Shown piece by piece: positions 8,634 through 21,282 of a DNA stretch of 54,088 nucleotides; within the stretch, counting starts at the first letter, position 1, and each line of letters starts with the position of its first letter. Source of the DNA: Gammaproteobacteria bacterium (GTDB lineage: Bacteria > Pseudomonadota > Gammaproteobacteria > Steroidobacterales > GCA-2729495). Both the position numbers and the translations under genes were made by a program. Under the pieces are notes generated by a model. It saw only the letters and a list, made by a program, of their open reading frames with translations. It did not search any database and was not told where the DNA came from. The stretch lies in contig JASLMV010000018.1 in assembly GCA_030746435.1 (NCBI GenBank), positions 1 through 54,088 of the forward strand. The letters run 5' to 3'.

Positions 8634-8816
8634 ATGCCTCCTTAATTCCAGGCCTGCCGCTAGTTTTTCAGACAGCGGCACCCTGTTTGTCGCTAGTATA
8701 TGCAATGCCTCATAAGCGGTGTGACCGCGTAAGGGTTAGCCGGAGGGATGCAGTGTTGTTTAGAAAATTTGGCCGCTCAGTGGCGGCGGCTGAACAAAAA
8801 TGGCGGAGCTGGAAGG

Positions 8817-9557
8817 ATGTTTGCAGGCCAAAATAATTCTGTTGTCTTACTGTTTACATTCCTCGCGGCTCTCCTTGTCGCCTGTGAGCCTGAGCCCACG
8901 GATCCCTATGCAATGGTGGGGCTGCCCGCTGCAGATGAGTACTGCCTGGCCGCACAAACGGTGGTTACGAAAACGCTGGTACCGATGCAGCTCGTTGTAC
9001 AAGAGGATTTCAATGCCTTCGTGAAATCCAAGGCAGTGATCGACGGGCCGACTATCCAGCAATACAACTGGTATAACGCAGCTGGAAATATTCTTGGGAT
9101 TTCCTGCAAGCTGAAAAGTGCAGATCATCTCAACCTGGAATTCGGGGAGGGTAGTGCCGGCCCCGACGGACTGTGCCAGGATATGAACCGGCAGGTCTAC
9201 GGGCTGCTGCTGCGGGAGATTTCCAACCCGGTCTACGACTCCGTCATTTTCGACGTGAGCGAAACCGTTAGCGACGATGGCGAACCCATCGTGATGGGCC
9301 CCCAATGGTTGGCGCCGTTCAGGATGACCTACCTGGACGACGAGAGTAATTTGCATGTTGCGACCAAGGGCTTCGTTACCGATTTCACGGACGAGCGCTT
9401 CCTGAAAATGCCGGCGAGGTTTCGAGGGGTGCACTACTGCCACCTGGTAGCGCCGGAATACTTTGCCGGCTTGCTTAACGGCACCGCAGAAGCCGGTGCA
9501 TCGGTCGGCAGGGCAGTTAACCTGCGCGGTCGCCCGAACCCTGCCTTAAGCCGCTAG
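8817..9557 (+). CDS. Lipoprotein of unknown function
   Basis: 246 residues from ATG 8817, which has GGAG 9 nt upstream. The signal ends in LLVAC, so the protein is lipid-anchored. The mature part has several cysteines (YCLAAQ, ISCKL, GLCQDM, HYCHL) that could form disulfides, and otherwise a mixed alpha/beta composition. I do not recognise the family. It diverges from the UbiD operon, with 183 bp between start codons, and a structured 309 bp spacer follows. Confidence 0.7.
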   Translation: MFAGQNNSVVLLFTFLAALLVACEPEPTDPYAMVGLPAADEYCLAAQTVVTKTLVPMQLVVQEDFNAFVKSKAVIDGPTIQQYNWYNAAGNILGISCKLKSADHLNLEFGEGSAGPDGLCQDMNRQVYGLLLREISNPVYDSVIFDVSETVSDDGEPIVMGPQWLAPFRMTYLDDESNLHVATKGFVTDFTDERFLKMPARFRGVHYCHLVAPEYFAGLLNGTAEAGASVGRAVNLRGRPNPALSR

Positions 9558-9866
9558 CTGCCGCGATTGAACAAAATCTGTGAATCCCCGGGTCCCGGCT
9601 GTTAGCGGCCAGGCGAGCGACCCGTTCCCGGAAGTCCCGGCCAGCGGCCGCCAGTTCCGCGTGGCCAGCGAGGTGTATTGCACAGACCCAGCCGGCAGCG
9701 GCCGCCAGGTCCGCGTGCATGGCGGCACTACTATGAAAGAATATGTATATACATGTACGTTCGGTGAGTGGCCAACCAGACGAAATACAGGGCTTCTTCA
9801 TTGACCCCCCAGTCTGTCGGGGTTCAGACTAGTCTCATCAAACTATATTGATGCAGGAGTATTCCC
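9558..9866. other. 309 bp intergenic region with a short direct repeat and palindromes
   Basis: No convincing gene. It holds two copies of a 22 bp sequence starting CAGCGGCCGCCAG at 9642 and 9696 (one mismatch, 54 bp apart), the palindromes ATGTATATACAT (9743-9754) and AGACTAGTCT (9826-9835), and a TGACCCC/GGGGTTCA imperfect inverted repeat around 9802-9826. The last two are upstream of the gene at 9867 and could be operator-like. Confidence 0.5.
9642..9717 (+). repeat. Two 22 bp direct repeats, 54 bp apart
   Basis: Copies at 9642-9663 and 9696-9717 differ at one position; the core contains the GCGGCCGC palindrome. The spacing is a multiple of three, but no credible coding frame carries it. 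Confidence 0.6.
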
Positions 9867-10601
9867 ATGAGCACAGCGGAAGAGAACATTCGGCAATCCA
9901 TGGCTGACAGCATGACCCCGGAAGAAAAAGCCCGGGCGGATGCAATCATGACAGGCTGGTTTGCGTTTAATAAGCGCGCCCGGGAAATCGAGGATCTTTT
10001 CAAAGCGCAGCAGGACGAGGTCGCAACCGCCGTTGACGAAGTGATCTGCAAAACACTGGGCATAGACGACAGCCCTATTGCAGACCGCATTCCTGAATTC
10101 GGCCGGCTGCTCAGTGATATCTATCGCACCTACCAGATGCGTTTGCCTTATGCACACCAGGCCAACGATGCACTTATCAAGGAACAGCTCAAGACTTTCT
10201 CCTTCGCCCTGGACAAGGGCGTCATGCAGGAGATCATAAAACACGATGTGGATTCGATGTACGAGATTCTGCACGAACGCGTTTACTGGGTCGAAAAAAC
10301 GGGTGATATAAGCCTTGCGCTCGATGCCGTGACGACACCAACCTGCTTCCGTAACCTGACTATAGGTGAAGGTTTCCAGTGGCACGGTGACAAGAAAGTA
10401 AGCTGGCTCTCACCCTACAAGCGAATTCTGGAAAAAGGCTGGAAACGCGGCATCTGGTCGGATGTCACGGAAGAGAAGATTCACCAGTTGTGGACCAAGC
10501 CACGTTTCGAGGCTTATGCCAAACATCTCGAGTGTCATTTCGACATCTCTGACTGGGATGAGGAGACTCGCCTGATTACTATAGAGGTCTCACCTCTTTA
10601 A
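9867..10601 (+). CDS. Unrecognised cytoplasmic protein, family member A (shared with 31273-31875)
   Basis: 244 residues, no signal peptide or membrane segment; GCAGGAG precedes the ATG at suitable spacing. The C-terminal two thirds match the protein at 31273-31875. Shared points are Asn100-Asp-Ala-Leu, His126-Asp127, Glu137-Arg-Val, KTGD (144-147), Cys160, SPY/SPW (182-184), Ile205-His206, Pro212-Arg213, Tyr217-Ala-Lys and SDW (228-230). Conserved Cys, His and Asp residues suggest an enzyme rather than a structural protein. A strong terminator follows at once, so it is transcribed apart from the MFS gene. I do not recognise the family. Confidence 0.75.
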   Translation: MSTAEENIRQSMADSMTPEEKARADAIMTGWFAFNKRAREIEDLFKAQQDEVATAVDEVICKTLGIDDSPIADRIPEFGRLLSDIYRTYQMRLPYAHQANDALIKEQLKTFSFALDKGVMQEIIKHDVDSMYEILHERVYWVEKTGDISLALDAVTTPTCFRNLTIGEGFQWHGDKKVSWLSPYKRILEKGWKRGIWSDVTEEKIHQLWTKPRFEAYAKHLECHFDISDWDEETRLITIEVSPL

Positions 10602-10635
10602 ATTCGGACGTTACCTGATCCAGGAAATAATTAAG

Positions 10636-10665
10636 CGCCGGGGTGTCTGCCCCGGCGTTTTCTTT
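10636..10665 (+). terminator. Rho-independent terminator
   Basis: Perfect 8 bp stem CGCCGGGG/CCCCGGCG with a 6 nt loop, followed by TTTTCTTT. It ends the transcript of the gene at 9867-10601. It also rules out the GTG at 10643 as the start of the next gene. Confidence 0.9.
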
Positions 10666-10684
10666 GAAGCGGAGAAAGACAAGC

Positions 10685-12034
10685 GTGGCTGAACCGTCAG
10701 TTGAACCGGATCACAAGGGGATACAAGTCCGCCTGGCCTGGCTCCTCCCGGTATGGCTGATGCCTGGTGTCAGCCGGCTGAATGCATTTACTTACTTTTT
10801 CTGTGCCTTTATTTTCGTCAGCCTGGTGACGTTTCTGAATATTGTTCAGCCGTACATCCTGAAGGAAATTTTGCATGTACCGCTGGATATGTTGGGTAGG
10901 GTCACCGGCTATCTGAACTTTATGCAAGAAGCTACCGCGCTCATTGTCATGGGCATAGTCGGTGCAATGTCGGACCGTAGCGGCCGGCGCACAATGTTAA
11001 TAATCGGGTTCCTGATCTGGACAACCGCTTTAATCCTGTTTCCGCTCGCGAACTCCCTGACCGAACTGTATATATACCGTTTTGTGATTGCGGTTGGCGT
11101 TGCGACCGCATCGGTCATGGTCATTGCCATAATGCAGGACTTTCCGCAGAATATTTCACGTGGTAAGTGGGGTGGCTTTAACAGCTTTCTTACCAGTTTT
11201 GCGATCCTGTTTGTGCTGTTTGTTCTGACACCTTTGCCGGGCGTGTTTATCGGGATGGGTTTTGGACCGGAGCAGGCTGGGCGTTACACCTTCTGGGTTG
11301 GAGCCGGCATAGCGCTGCTTGCAGCCATTATCTTCCGCTTCGGTTTTAATGCCGGGCGCGCGGTGAAAAGCACCCACACCAAATCACCTTTCGAGGGTTT
11401 TGTCGCAGGTTTGCGTGCTGCAAAGAGCAGGCCTGGTCTCGGTTTGTCATATATATCCGCATTTGCAGCCCGGGGCGACATGGTAGTCCTTTCCGCATTT
11501 TATTCACTTTGGTTTACGCATGCGGGTACCGAGCAGGGCATCGATACCGCCACCGCTATCGCTGTAGCCGGACAAACCATGGGCGCACTTATCCTTGCGA
11601 GCTTGTTGTGGGCACCGATCTTTGGCCTTATTTTGGATCGCGTGAACCGGATAACCGGTTTGTGTATAGGGATGATACTCGCCGCCCTCGGTTATTTTGT
11701 GCTCGGCAGCGTAAGTGACCCGTACAACATGCCCGTAATGATGGGTGCGACTTTTATACTGGGCATCGGCGAGATCAGCGTAATAGTTGTTTGTAATGCG
11801 CTGTTGGGACAGGAGGCACCGCCAAAAATTCGCGGAGCTGCGAGCGGTGTCTTTGGCCTTGTCGGCACCCTCGGGATTCTTACCGCGACTCTTGCCGGTG
11901 GGCTGGTATTCGATGCCTTCGGTCCCGGCGCACCGTTTACGATGATGGCAGGCGTCAACGCCGTGGTTGCTGTCCTGGCATTATTGTTGATTCTTTCGGG
12001 CCGCCATCACCCCGTGCCGCATTCCGACGCCTGA
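10685..12034 (+). CDS. MFS transporter
   Basis: 449 residues from GTG 10685, with GGAG at 10671-10674. The frame extends to 10643, but that codon is inside the preceding terminator. Twelve hydrophobic segments are visible. The major-facilitator loop 2-3 motif reads GAMSDRSGRRTM, and a large central cytoplasmic loop (AGRAVKSTHTKSP) separates the halves. The segment DFPQNISRGKWGG closely matches DYPQNASRGKFIG of the carrier at 24636-25985, so the two belong to one subfamily. Substrate unknown. Confidence 0.9.
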   Translation: MAEPSVEPDHKGIQVRLAWLLPVWLMPGVSRLNAFTYFFCAFIFVSLVTFLNIVQPYILKEILHVPLDMLGRVTGYLNFMQEATALIVMGIVGAMSDRSGRRTMLIIGFLIWTTALILFPLANSLTELYIYRFVIAVGVATASVMVIAIMQDFPQNISRGKWGGFNSFLTSFAILFVLFVLTPLPGVFIGMGFGPEQAGRYTFWVGAGIALLAAIIFRFGFNAGRAVKSTHTKSPFEGFVAGLRAAKSRPGLGLSYISAFAARGDMVVLSAFYSLWFTHAGTEQGIDTATAIAVAGQTMGALILASLLWAPIFGLILDRVNRITGLCIGMILAALGYFVLGSVSDPYNMPVMMGATFILGIGEISVIVVCNALLGQEAPPKIRGAASGVFGLVGTLGILTATLAGGLVFDAFGPGAPFTMMAGVNAVVAVLALLLILSGRHHPVPHSDA

Positions 12035-12037
12035 CCA

Positions 12038-12062
12038 TAGCCCCACGGTGTTGCGGGGGCTA
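12038..12062 (+). other. Hairpin after the MFS gene
   Basis: TAGCCCC (12038-12044) pairs with GGGGCTA (12056-12062). There is no T run, so it is at best a weak terminator or a transcript-end stabiliser. Confidence 0.4.
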
Positions 12063-12120
12063 GAATTACCGGGCAGGTGACTTAGGGTGCCAAGGTTCAT
12101 GTTGTCGGAATTAAACACAG

Positions 12121-13737
12121 ATGCGTAATTCCCGCCTGCAGCTGGCAGCGTTGCTGTTCATAACTCTGCTTGTCTATGCTGCTTCATTGCAAAATGGTTA
12201 TGTTCATCTCGACGATACCAATTACCTTATCAACAATAAGCTAGTCACGGACTTCTCACTCGACCGAACCGGTGAATTATTTTCGAGCGTCCGGGGCAAC
12301 TTCACGCCTCTTACCTGGCTAACGCATATTCTGGCATGGCGTTTGTCGGGCGAAAACCCGTTCGGCCACCATGTCATCAGCCTGCTGTTCCACCTTGTCA
12401 ATGTAACTTTGGTTTTCAGTGTTGCCGGACAGCTATACCGGACCGGCCTGTTCGAACGCCTGACCGGCGGGACGGAATACGTATCCTTTATCCCGTTCTT
12501 TACAGCCTTGCTGTTTGCCCTGCACCCGCAGAACGTGGAGGCTGTGTGCTGGCTCGCTGCGCGCAAAGACCTCGTCATGACCTGTTTGGTCCTGCTGTCG
12601 ACCGGTTTCTACCTTCGTTTTGTGCGGGCCAAATCAGCAGGGCTGTATTTGTTAGCCGTGGTCATGTTTTGCATGGCATGTCTCGCCAAGCCAACGGCAG
12701 TAATGTGGGTTGTTGTGCTGCCGGTGCTGGATGCAGCCGCATCCGGGCGAGCGTTTAACGCGAGCAGGGCCATGCGGCGCCTGGCTCCGCTGCTGGCCAT
12801 TGCAGCAGGCTTTGCTTTGCTGGCCTACAGCGCACAGCAGTCGGCCGGCGCGTTTGGTGCCGGCGATCAGTTCAGTTCGGCCGAGCGTGTCCTTATCGTC
12901 CTGAAAAACCTGTTCAGCTATTACGTACGCTATTTTCTGGGCGGTGATTATTTCGTCAACTACCCGCTGAACAAGGATCTGGCCTGGCAGGTTTTTGCGG
13001 GTGGCGCCGGGTTGGTTGCGCTTTGTACTGCACTCGCCATTGAGCGTTTCAGGGCGCATGGTCTGGCTTGGCTTTGCACGATTGTCCTGTTGCTGCCGAG
13101 TGTCGGTATCGTTCAGTTCGGAGTACAGGCGACCGCAGATCGCTTTGCTTACCTGGCCTTCTTGCCTACCCATTTGTCGCTCGTCGTGCTGGCGGTAACC
13201 GGTTTGCACTATGTGCGGGAGCGCAGGATGGTTCTGGTTGTGCGTGTGGCAACGGTGCTTGTATTTTTGTTGCTCGCCCAAATAACTTTTCTGCAGGTAT
13301 CTGTGTGGCGTAGTGATTTGAGTTTATGGGCCCATGGTGTGCGCGCTGAACCGGACAATCCGCTGGCCTACCAGTATCTTGGGGATGCTTTCCTGCGGCA
13401 CGGTGATGCTACGACGGCAATAGAGAGCTATGAGAAAAGCATCGACCTCATTGGTCCCGGCATATACATGGATACCCGGTCACTCTATTTCGGGCTCGGC
13501 CGGGCACACTTTGTGCTGGAGGATTACGATACTGCCCACGCATGGTTCAGCCGGTTATTCGATAAGGATGCGGAAAGTTTTAGCCGCATAGGCTATGCCT
13601 ATTACTTCGTAGCTGAGATCCTGCTGCGCAAAGGTCACAATGCCGAGGCATTGCGTTACGTGAGGGAAAGCCTCAGGCGGGTTCCGAGCTTCACCCGGGC
13701 GAGGGAATTAGAAGCAGAATTAGTGGCGCGGCCATAG
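12121..13737 (+). CDS. TMTC-like GT-C glycosyltransferase with C-terminal TPRs
   Basis: 538 residues. An N-terminal membrane segment is followed by the extracytoplasmic acidic pair HLDDTNY (Asp31-Asp32) typical of GT-C enzymes. Then come RGNFTPLTWLTH and FGHHVISLLFH, characteristic of the TMTC/O-mannosyltransferase-like group, about ten membrane segments, and TPR-type helices from near residue 410 (YQYLGDAFLRHGDATTAIE). Such enzymes use polyprenyl-phosphate sugars to glycosylate proteins or lipids on the periplasmic side. It converges with an SGNH hydrolase gene, which could trim or acylate a surface glycan. Donor and acceptor unknown. Confidence 0.82.
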   Translation: MRNSRLQLAALLFITLLVYAASLQNGYVHLDDTNYLINNKLVTDFSLDRTGELFSSVRGNFTPLTWLTHILAWRLSGENPFGHHVISLLFHLVNVTLVFSVAGQLYRTGLFERLTGGTEYVSFIPFFTALLFALHPQNVEAVCWLAARKDLVMTCLVLLSTGFYLRFVRAKSAGLYLLAVVMFCMACLAKPTAVMWVVVLPVLDAAASGRAFNASRAMRRLAPLLAIAAGFALLAYSAQQSAGAFGAGDQFSSAERVLIVLKNLFSYYVRYFLGGDYFVNYPLNKDLAWQVFAGGAGLVALCTALAIERFRAHGLAWLCTIVLLLPSVGIVQFGVQATADRFAYLAFLPTHLSLVVLAVTGLHYVRERRMVLVVRVATVLVFLLLAQITFLQVSVWRSDLSLWAHGVRAEPDNPLAYQYLGDAFLRHGDATTAIESYEKSIDLIGPGIYMDTRSLYFGLGRAHFVLEDYDTAHAWFSRLFDKDAESFSRIGYAYYFVAEILLRKGHNAEALRYVRESLRRVPSFTRARELEAELVARP

Positions 13738-13752
13738 CCCGGGGAGTGTTAG

Positions 13753-14766
13753 CTAGGGGATCCTGGCTACCGTACCTTCGGGTAACAGGTCGTTAGCGAA
13801 CAGCTCTTCGAGTACCGCTCTCGCCATCAGCTCGTGTCCGAGTGCGTTGGGGTGTGAATCCCAGACTGAGACACTTAATTCGCCGGGTGAGTAGCCGGTA
13901 TCTTTTACCTGGTCGGTCACATCTATATAGGTAAACACCGGGTTGGACGACAATATTTCTGCACCTCCGCTTTTCCCTTTCCGGACCCAGCTTGGCTGGT
14001 ATGCGAGTTTCACGAATGCAACCGGAACACGCTGTTCGGTGCTAATAGCTTGCAGCCGGTCACCGGCTTTATGCATCTGACGTTTAAAAAGTTCCTGATC
14101 CCCTTCTATCCTGTCTCTGCCGGGGTGACCGGGTTCCATCAGGCCGAGCTGCAGGCGAAAGTCGATGAAGCGCAGCGAATGCAGATCCAGTAAGGGATGA
14201 CGCCGGTCTGTTTCCACGTAGGTAGCCGGTGGGTCGTTCCAGAGGACCGTTGGCGTGAAATAGGTCAGCGCGATAACAACCAGGTCCGGTTCATAGGCCA
14301 GCGCTTTTTCTTCCAGTGTGGCGACCATTTCGCCAAAACCATACTGGTCTACGCCAAAATTTATCAGTTCAATACGTTTGCCCGAGGTATCTGCGTTGAG
14401 CCATTGTTCTACGCGTGAATGCCAGATCTCCTCCAGTTCCACGCCCGAGCCCATCGTCCAGGAACTTCCCAGCACCGCTATGCGATATGTGTTGTCGGGT
14501 TTGTCGAGTGGATATTCGCTATCCCGCAGGCCGGTGGAATTGGTCCTGAACCTGACCCCCTTGTACCAGACGTCCAGGTCCGGCAGCAGCTCGTAATGCA
14601 CGGCGGGGTTTGCTGCAGTACGCACAATTCCCGCATCGTGTACCTGGGTGAAGGAATCCATTTTCCCCGGATGGAGCGCACCCGGCCCGTACAGGTACAA
14701 GCGGAAACTGAGCTCCACCGCAAGGATGAGGGCCAGGACAAAAAGCAGGGGTTTCAGGATGCGCAT
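13753..14766 (-). CDS. SGNH/GDSL-type hydrolase, membrane-anchored
   Basis: 337 residues. The N-terminal hydrophobic segment (5-22) looks like an uncleaved anchor or signal. Block I appears as AVLGSSWTMGSG with a catalytic Ser at 101 or 102, and block V as DSHPNALGH with Asp303 and His305. These match SGNH-fold esterases and acetyltransferase-like enzymes acting on polysaccharides. The catalytic region faces the periplasm if the anchor is as predicted. Its gene converges on the glycosyltransferase gene with 15 bp between stops; a shared role in surface glycan modification is inference. Confidence 0.82.
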   Translation of the reverse strand: MRILKPLLFVLALILAVELSFRLYLYGPGALHPGKMDSFTQVHDAGIVRTAANPAVHYELLPDLDVWYKGVRFRTNSTGLRDSEYPLDKPDNTYRIAVLGSSWTMGSGVELEEIWHSRVEQWLNADTSGKRIELINFGVDQYGFGEMVATLEEKALAYEPDLVVIALTYFTPTVLWNDPPATYVETDRRHPLLDLHSLRFIDFRLQLGLMEPGHPGRDRIEGDQELFKRQMHKAGDRLQAISTEQRVPVAFVKLAYQPSWVRKGKSGGAEILSSNPVFTYIDVTDQVKDTGYSPGELSVSVWDSHPNALGHELMARAVLEELFANDLLPEGTVARIP

Positions 14767-14980
14767 ATACAGGTAATCAGCCCGGGGTTGGGGGGCAAAC
14801 TAATTTTAATGCACTGCAATTGCAAATAACCCGCCGGTGCAGGGTTTAACAATATCCGGCGGAGTCGCCTAAGTAGCCTCAATGGCGGAATTTCTGACAT
14901 TTGAGCGACCCTAAAGTGGCAGAATAGGACTTGGTGCTGTTTTCCGGGTTACCGGTCGTATATCTGTTCGCGGGGATGTC

Positions 14981-18622
<3,642 letters not shown>

Positions 18623-18630
18623 GTTGCGCG

Positions 18631-19065
18631 TTAGCCGGTAAATTCGATCAGTTCGACTACATTACCGTCGGGGTCGCGACCGTAAACCATCGAACTTCCG
18701 TCCTGCGCCTGCGGTTCACAGTTAAAGGGCATGCCTGCTGCACTGAGCCGCTCGTATTCCGCATGTATGTCGGCAACCTCCAGGCATATATGCGTAATTC
18801 CATGGTTATTTACCGGCCGTAACTCGGTCCGCTTTTCGGGTTCGGGTGATGCAAATTCGAATACTTCCAGGAAGGTCTCACCTATTTTCAGCATGGCTGC
18901 ATTAGCGGCTGAGTTTTTTAGGCCCGTTACGTCGTCCGCTTCCGGAGTGCCGGCAGGCCACCCGAAAGTCCAGGCGACTTCACCACCGATGACTTCCGTG
19001 TAAAAGCGGATACAGCGATCGAGGTCGGGCGTCGAAATGGCGGCGTGGTGAAATCCCCTGATCAT
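18631..19065 (-). CDS. VOC-family (glyoxalase/dioxygenase-fold) protein
   Basis: 144 residues with the paired beta-alpha-beta-beta-beta modules of the vicinal oxygen chelate fold. Likely metal ligands are His in FHHAAIST near residue 6-7, Glu in FLEVFEF, His in GITHICLE and Glu in VVELIEF, the usual four-ligand set. Members isomerise, open rings or split C-C bonds of small substrates; length and motif spacing suit a lyase or isomerase. It starts 17 nt after the methyltransferase stop on the same strand, so they are probably co-transcribed. Cytoplasmic; substrate unknown. Confidence 0.88.
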   Translation of the reverse strand: MIRGFHHAAISTPDLDRCIRFYTEVIGGEVAWTFGWPAGTPEADDVTGLKNSAANAAMLKIGETFLEVFEFASPEPEKRTELRPVNNHGITHICLEVADIHAEYERLSAAGMPFNCEPQAQDGSSMVYGRDPDGNVVELIEFTG

Positions 19066-19082
19066 GGTAACGGTATCTCTTA

Positions 19083-19829
19083 TTAAATCGGCTTGACCGC
19101 GCTCAGGCCGCAGTTCTCCCGGCCGTCCATGCGGCCCTTACCGCCAAAATCGTCACGCCGTACCCAGACCGAGCGTTCCACCTCGAAGCCAGCTTCTTTG
19201 CAGGTTCTTTCCAAAAGGTCAGGGCTCATCAGGTTCATGAATTCCGGGCCGACATCTTCCCGGCTGGGCGTAAACGGCAGAAAATCGAGTAGCCTTTCCA
19301 TGAGGCCTGGCCAGCGTTCGCCTTTTTCGATATTGGCGTCCCAGATAGGAATGAAATTACGCCAGATACCGTAGGGGGTGTCGGCTACAAGAAAAAAGCG
19401 ACCACCCGGTTTAAGCCAGCGAAATACGTTGCGCACCGTCGCATCGATATCATCCCCGCGCAGAAAATGAATTACACGCGAACACAACACGGTGCCAAAA
19501 TGGTTCTCTGGCAGGTCGACGTCCGGCAGTGTGCCTGCTTTCAGGGTCAGCCGGTCCCGGCATTCGTCCGGGACACGCGACAGCAGGACTTCGAGGTGTC
19601 GCTCGTCCATATCGCAGGCGGTAACGCGGGCGCCAGCCTCCAGTGCCTTGATGGTAGCTATGCCGTATGCACAGCCGAGTTCCAGCGCCTCGTCGTCGGA
19701 TTCGCCCGACTGCCGAATGAACTCTTCGGCGAACTCGTCAAGAATAGCGAACATGAAACCCTTGTCATTCATCGTGGGTTCCATGCCCTTGATCCACTGC
19801 TTGGGCATATCAGGGTGTGACTCAGACAC
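19083..19829 (-). CDS. Class I SAM-dependent methyltransferase
   Basis: 248 residues from GTG 19829 with GGAGGG 8 nt upstream. Motif I is ALELGCAYGIAT (residues 48-59), followed by the acidic residue after beta2 in ACDMDERH, GTVLCSRVIHFL (motif III/post region) and LKPGGRFFLV. The C-terminal third (ERTCKEAGFEVERSVWV) matches the substrate-binding end of small-molecule methyltransferases. No membrane segment. It leads a two-gene unit with the VOC protein. Substrate not predictable. Confidence 0.88.
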   Translation of the reverse strand: MSESHPDMPKQWIKGMEPTMNDKGFMFAILDEFAEEFIRQSGESDDEALELGCAYGIATIKALEAGARVTACDMDERHLEVLLSRVPDECRDRLTLKAGTLPDVDLPENHFGTVLCSRVIHFLRGDDIDATVRNVFRWLKPGGRFFLVADTPYGIWRNFIPIWDANIEKGERWPGLMERLLDFLPFTPSREDVGPEFMNLMSPDLLERTCKEAGFEVERSVWVRRDDFGGKGRMDGRENCGLSAVKPI

Positions 19830-19904
19830 GATTAAAACCCTCCAAAACCGGCGGTCAATAATCCTACCGCAGCTAACGGTGTTGTGTGCCTATAATTTAA
19901 AGAG

Positions 19905-21146
19905 TCAGTCCAATACGTGGGATAGTAAGCCATCTGCGAGCTTGGGCTCGAACCACGTGGATTTCGGTGGCATGACTTCATTGATGTCGGCGACCGCCAT
20001 CAGCGCTTCCATGCTGGTGGGGTAGAGCGCAAAGGCCACAGCCATCTCGCCGCTGTTCACACGCTTTTCCAGTTCCCCCAGGCCCCGGATACCGCCGACG
20101 AAATCGATACGGTCATCCGTACGCGGATCGTCGATGCCAAGCAGCGGACCTATTATATTAGCCTGCAGCAGGCTGATGTCGAGACGGCCTACCGGGTCAT
20201 CGTCAGGCACCCGGTCGGGATCGATGCCCAGCGCATACCACTGGCTGTCAAGGTACATACCGAACCGGCCGGGCTTCGCCGGTTTGGCCGGCACCGCACT
20301 TGCGGTAACGGTGAACACTTCGCCCAGTCTATCCAGCAGACTTTGCGCCGTATGTTGGTTCAGGTCGTGGATAACGCGGTTGTAATCGAGTATCTGCGTT
20401 TCGTCATGGGGAAAGGCGACGCACAAGAAGTAGTCCCAGGAATTGTTACCGGTGCTCGTACCTTCCTGTTTGTTGCGCGCGTGCGCGACCCTGGATGCGG
20501 ATGCGGACCGGTGGTGGCCATCCGCGATATACAACGCATCCATCGCTTCGAACGCAGTACTTAGCCTGTCAATCCTGTCTTTGTTATCGATGACCCAGAT
20601 GGTGTGACCCACGCCGTCGTCTGCGACCAGGTCGTAGACGGGAGTCCCGGTAGTGGTCTCGTTAATGATCTCCTCGACCTCTGCGGAGCTGCGGTAAGCG
20701 AGTAGTACCGGCCCGGTCTGTGCATTCAGCGCGGTAATCTGCCTTACTCGATCATCTTCTTTCATCGGTCGCGTGAATTCATGTTTGCGGATCCGGTTCT
20801 CGTCGTAGGCTGCTACCGAGCCCGTAAACACCAGTCCGGTCTGGATATGGTTATCCATACGCAGGCGATACACGTATAGGCAGGGTTCCGCTTCGCGTAT
20901 CAGGATGCCTTCGTCTATCTGCTTCTTAAGGTTTTCGGCGCCCTTCGCGTAAACCTCTGCCGAGTACGGATCGGCGCCTTCGGGCAGATCAATTTCCGGC
21001 TTGGAAATATGCAGGAAACTCCATGACCGCCCGCGCGCGCGTTCCCGTGCCTCGGCGGTATTTAAAACATCGTAGGGCGGTGCGACGACATCGGCGGCGC
21101 GATCCGGCACCGGCCGCAGGCTGCGAAATGGTCTGATCAGGGACAT
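19905..21146 (-). CDS. DUF1015 family protein
   Basis: 413 residues from ATG 21146, chosen for AGGAG 5-6 nt upstream; the frame extends 7 codons further. The N-terminal VVAPPYDVLNTAEA, the YVYRLR segment, the central YIADGHHRSASA and the LLAYRS stretch identify DUF1015. This widespread cytoplasmic family has no generally agreed function, and its genes often sit near amino-acid metabolism. The conserved DGHHR resembles an active site. It lies 136 bp downstream of the flavin oxidase on the same strand, so it may be read from the same transcript. Confidence 0.87.
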   Translation of the reverse strand: MSLIRPFRSLRPVPDRAADVVAPPYDVLNTAEARERARGRSWSFLHISKPEIDLPEGADPYSAEVYAKGAENLKKQIDEGILIREAEPCLYVYRLRMDNHIQTGLVFTGSVAAYDENRIRKHEFTRPMKEDDRVRQITALNAQTGPVLLAYRSSAEVEEIINETTTGTPVYDLVADDGVGHTIWVIDNKDRIDRLSTAFEAMDALYIADGHHRSASASRVAHARNKQEGTSTGNNSWDYFLCVAFPHDETQILDYNRVIHDLNQHTAQSLLDRLGEVFTVTASAVPAKPAKPGRFGMYLDSQWYALGIDPDRVPDDDPVGRLDISLLQANIIGPLLGIDDPRTDDRIDFVGGIRGLGELEKRVNSGEMAVAFALYPTSMEALMAVADINEVMPPKSTWFEPKLADGLLSHVLD

Positions 21147-21282
21147 CGTGACTCCTGCAAAGCGCACATCCGGCGGATCATGGCGCCGGATGCCTCAAGA
21201 AAGGGTGGGCATTTTCTACGAGGTGCCGTAGTGAGTCCAGCCCCCGTGAAAGTAATTAGCCGCATCGTGCCGGTTGAGGCCT

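Noticed and set aside
9580-9804. Possible 74-codon gene in the spacer
   Set aside because: No ribosome site, it is carried by the direct repeat, and no domain is seen.
10643-10684. Upstream GTG as start of the MFS gene
   Set aside because: It lies inside the terminator hairpin at 10636-10665; GTG 10685 has a ribosome site.
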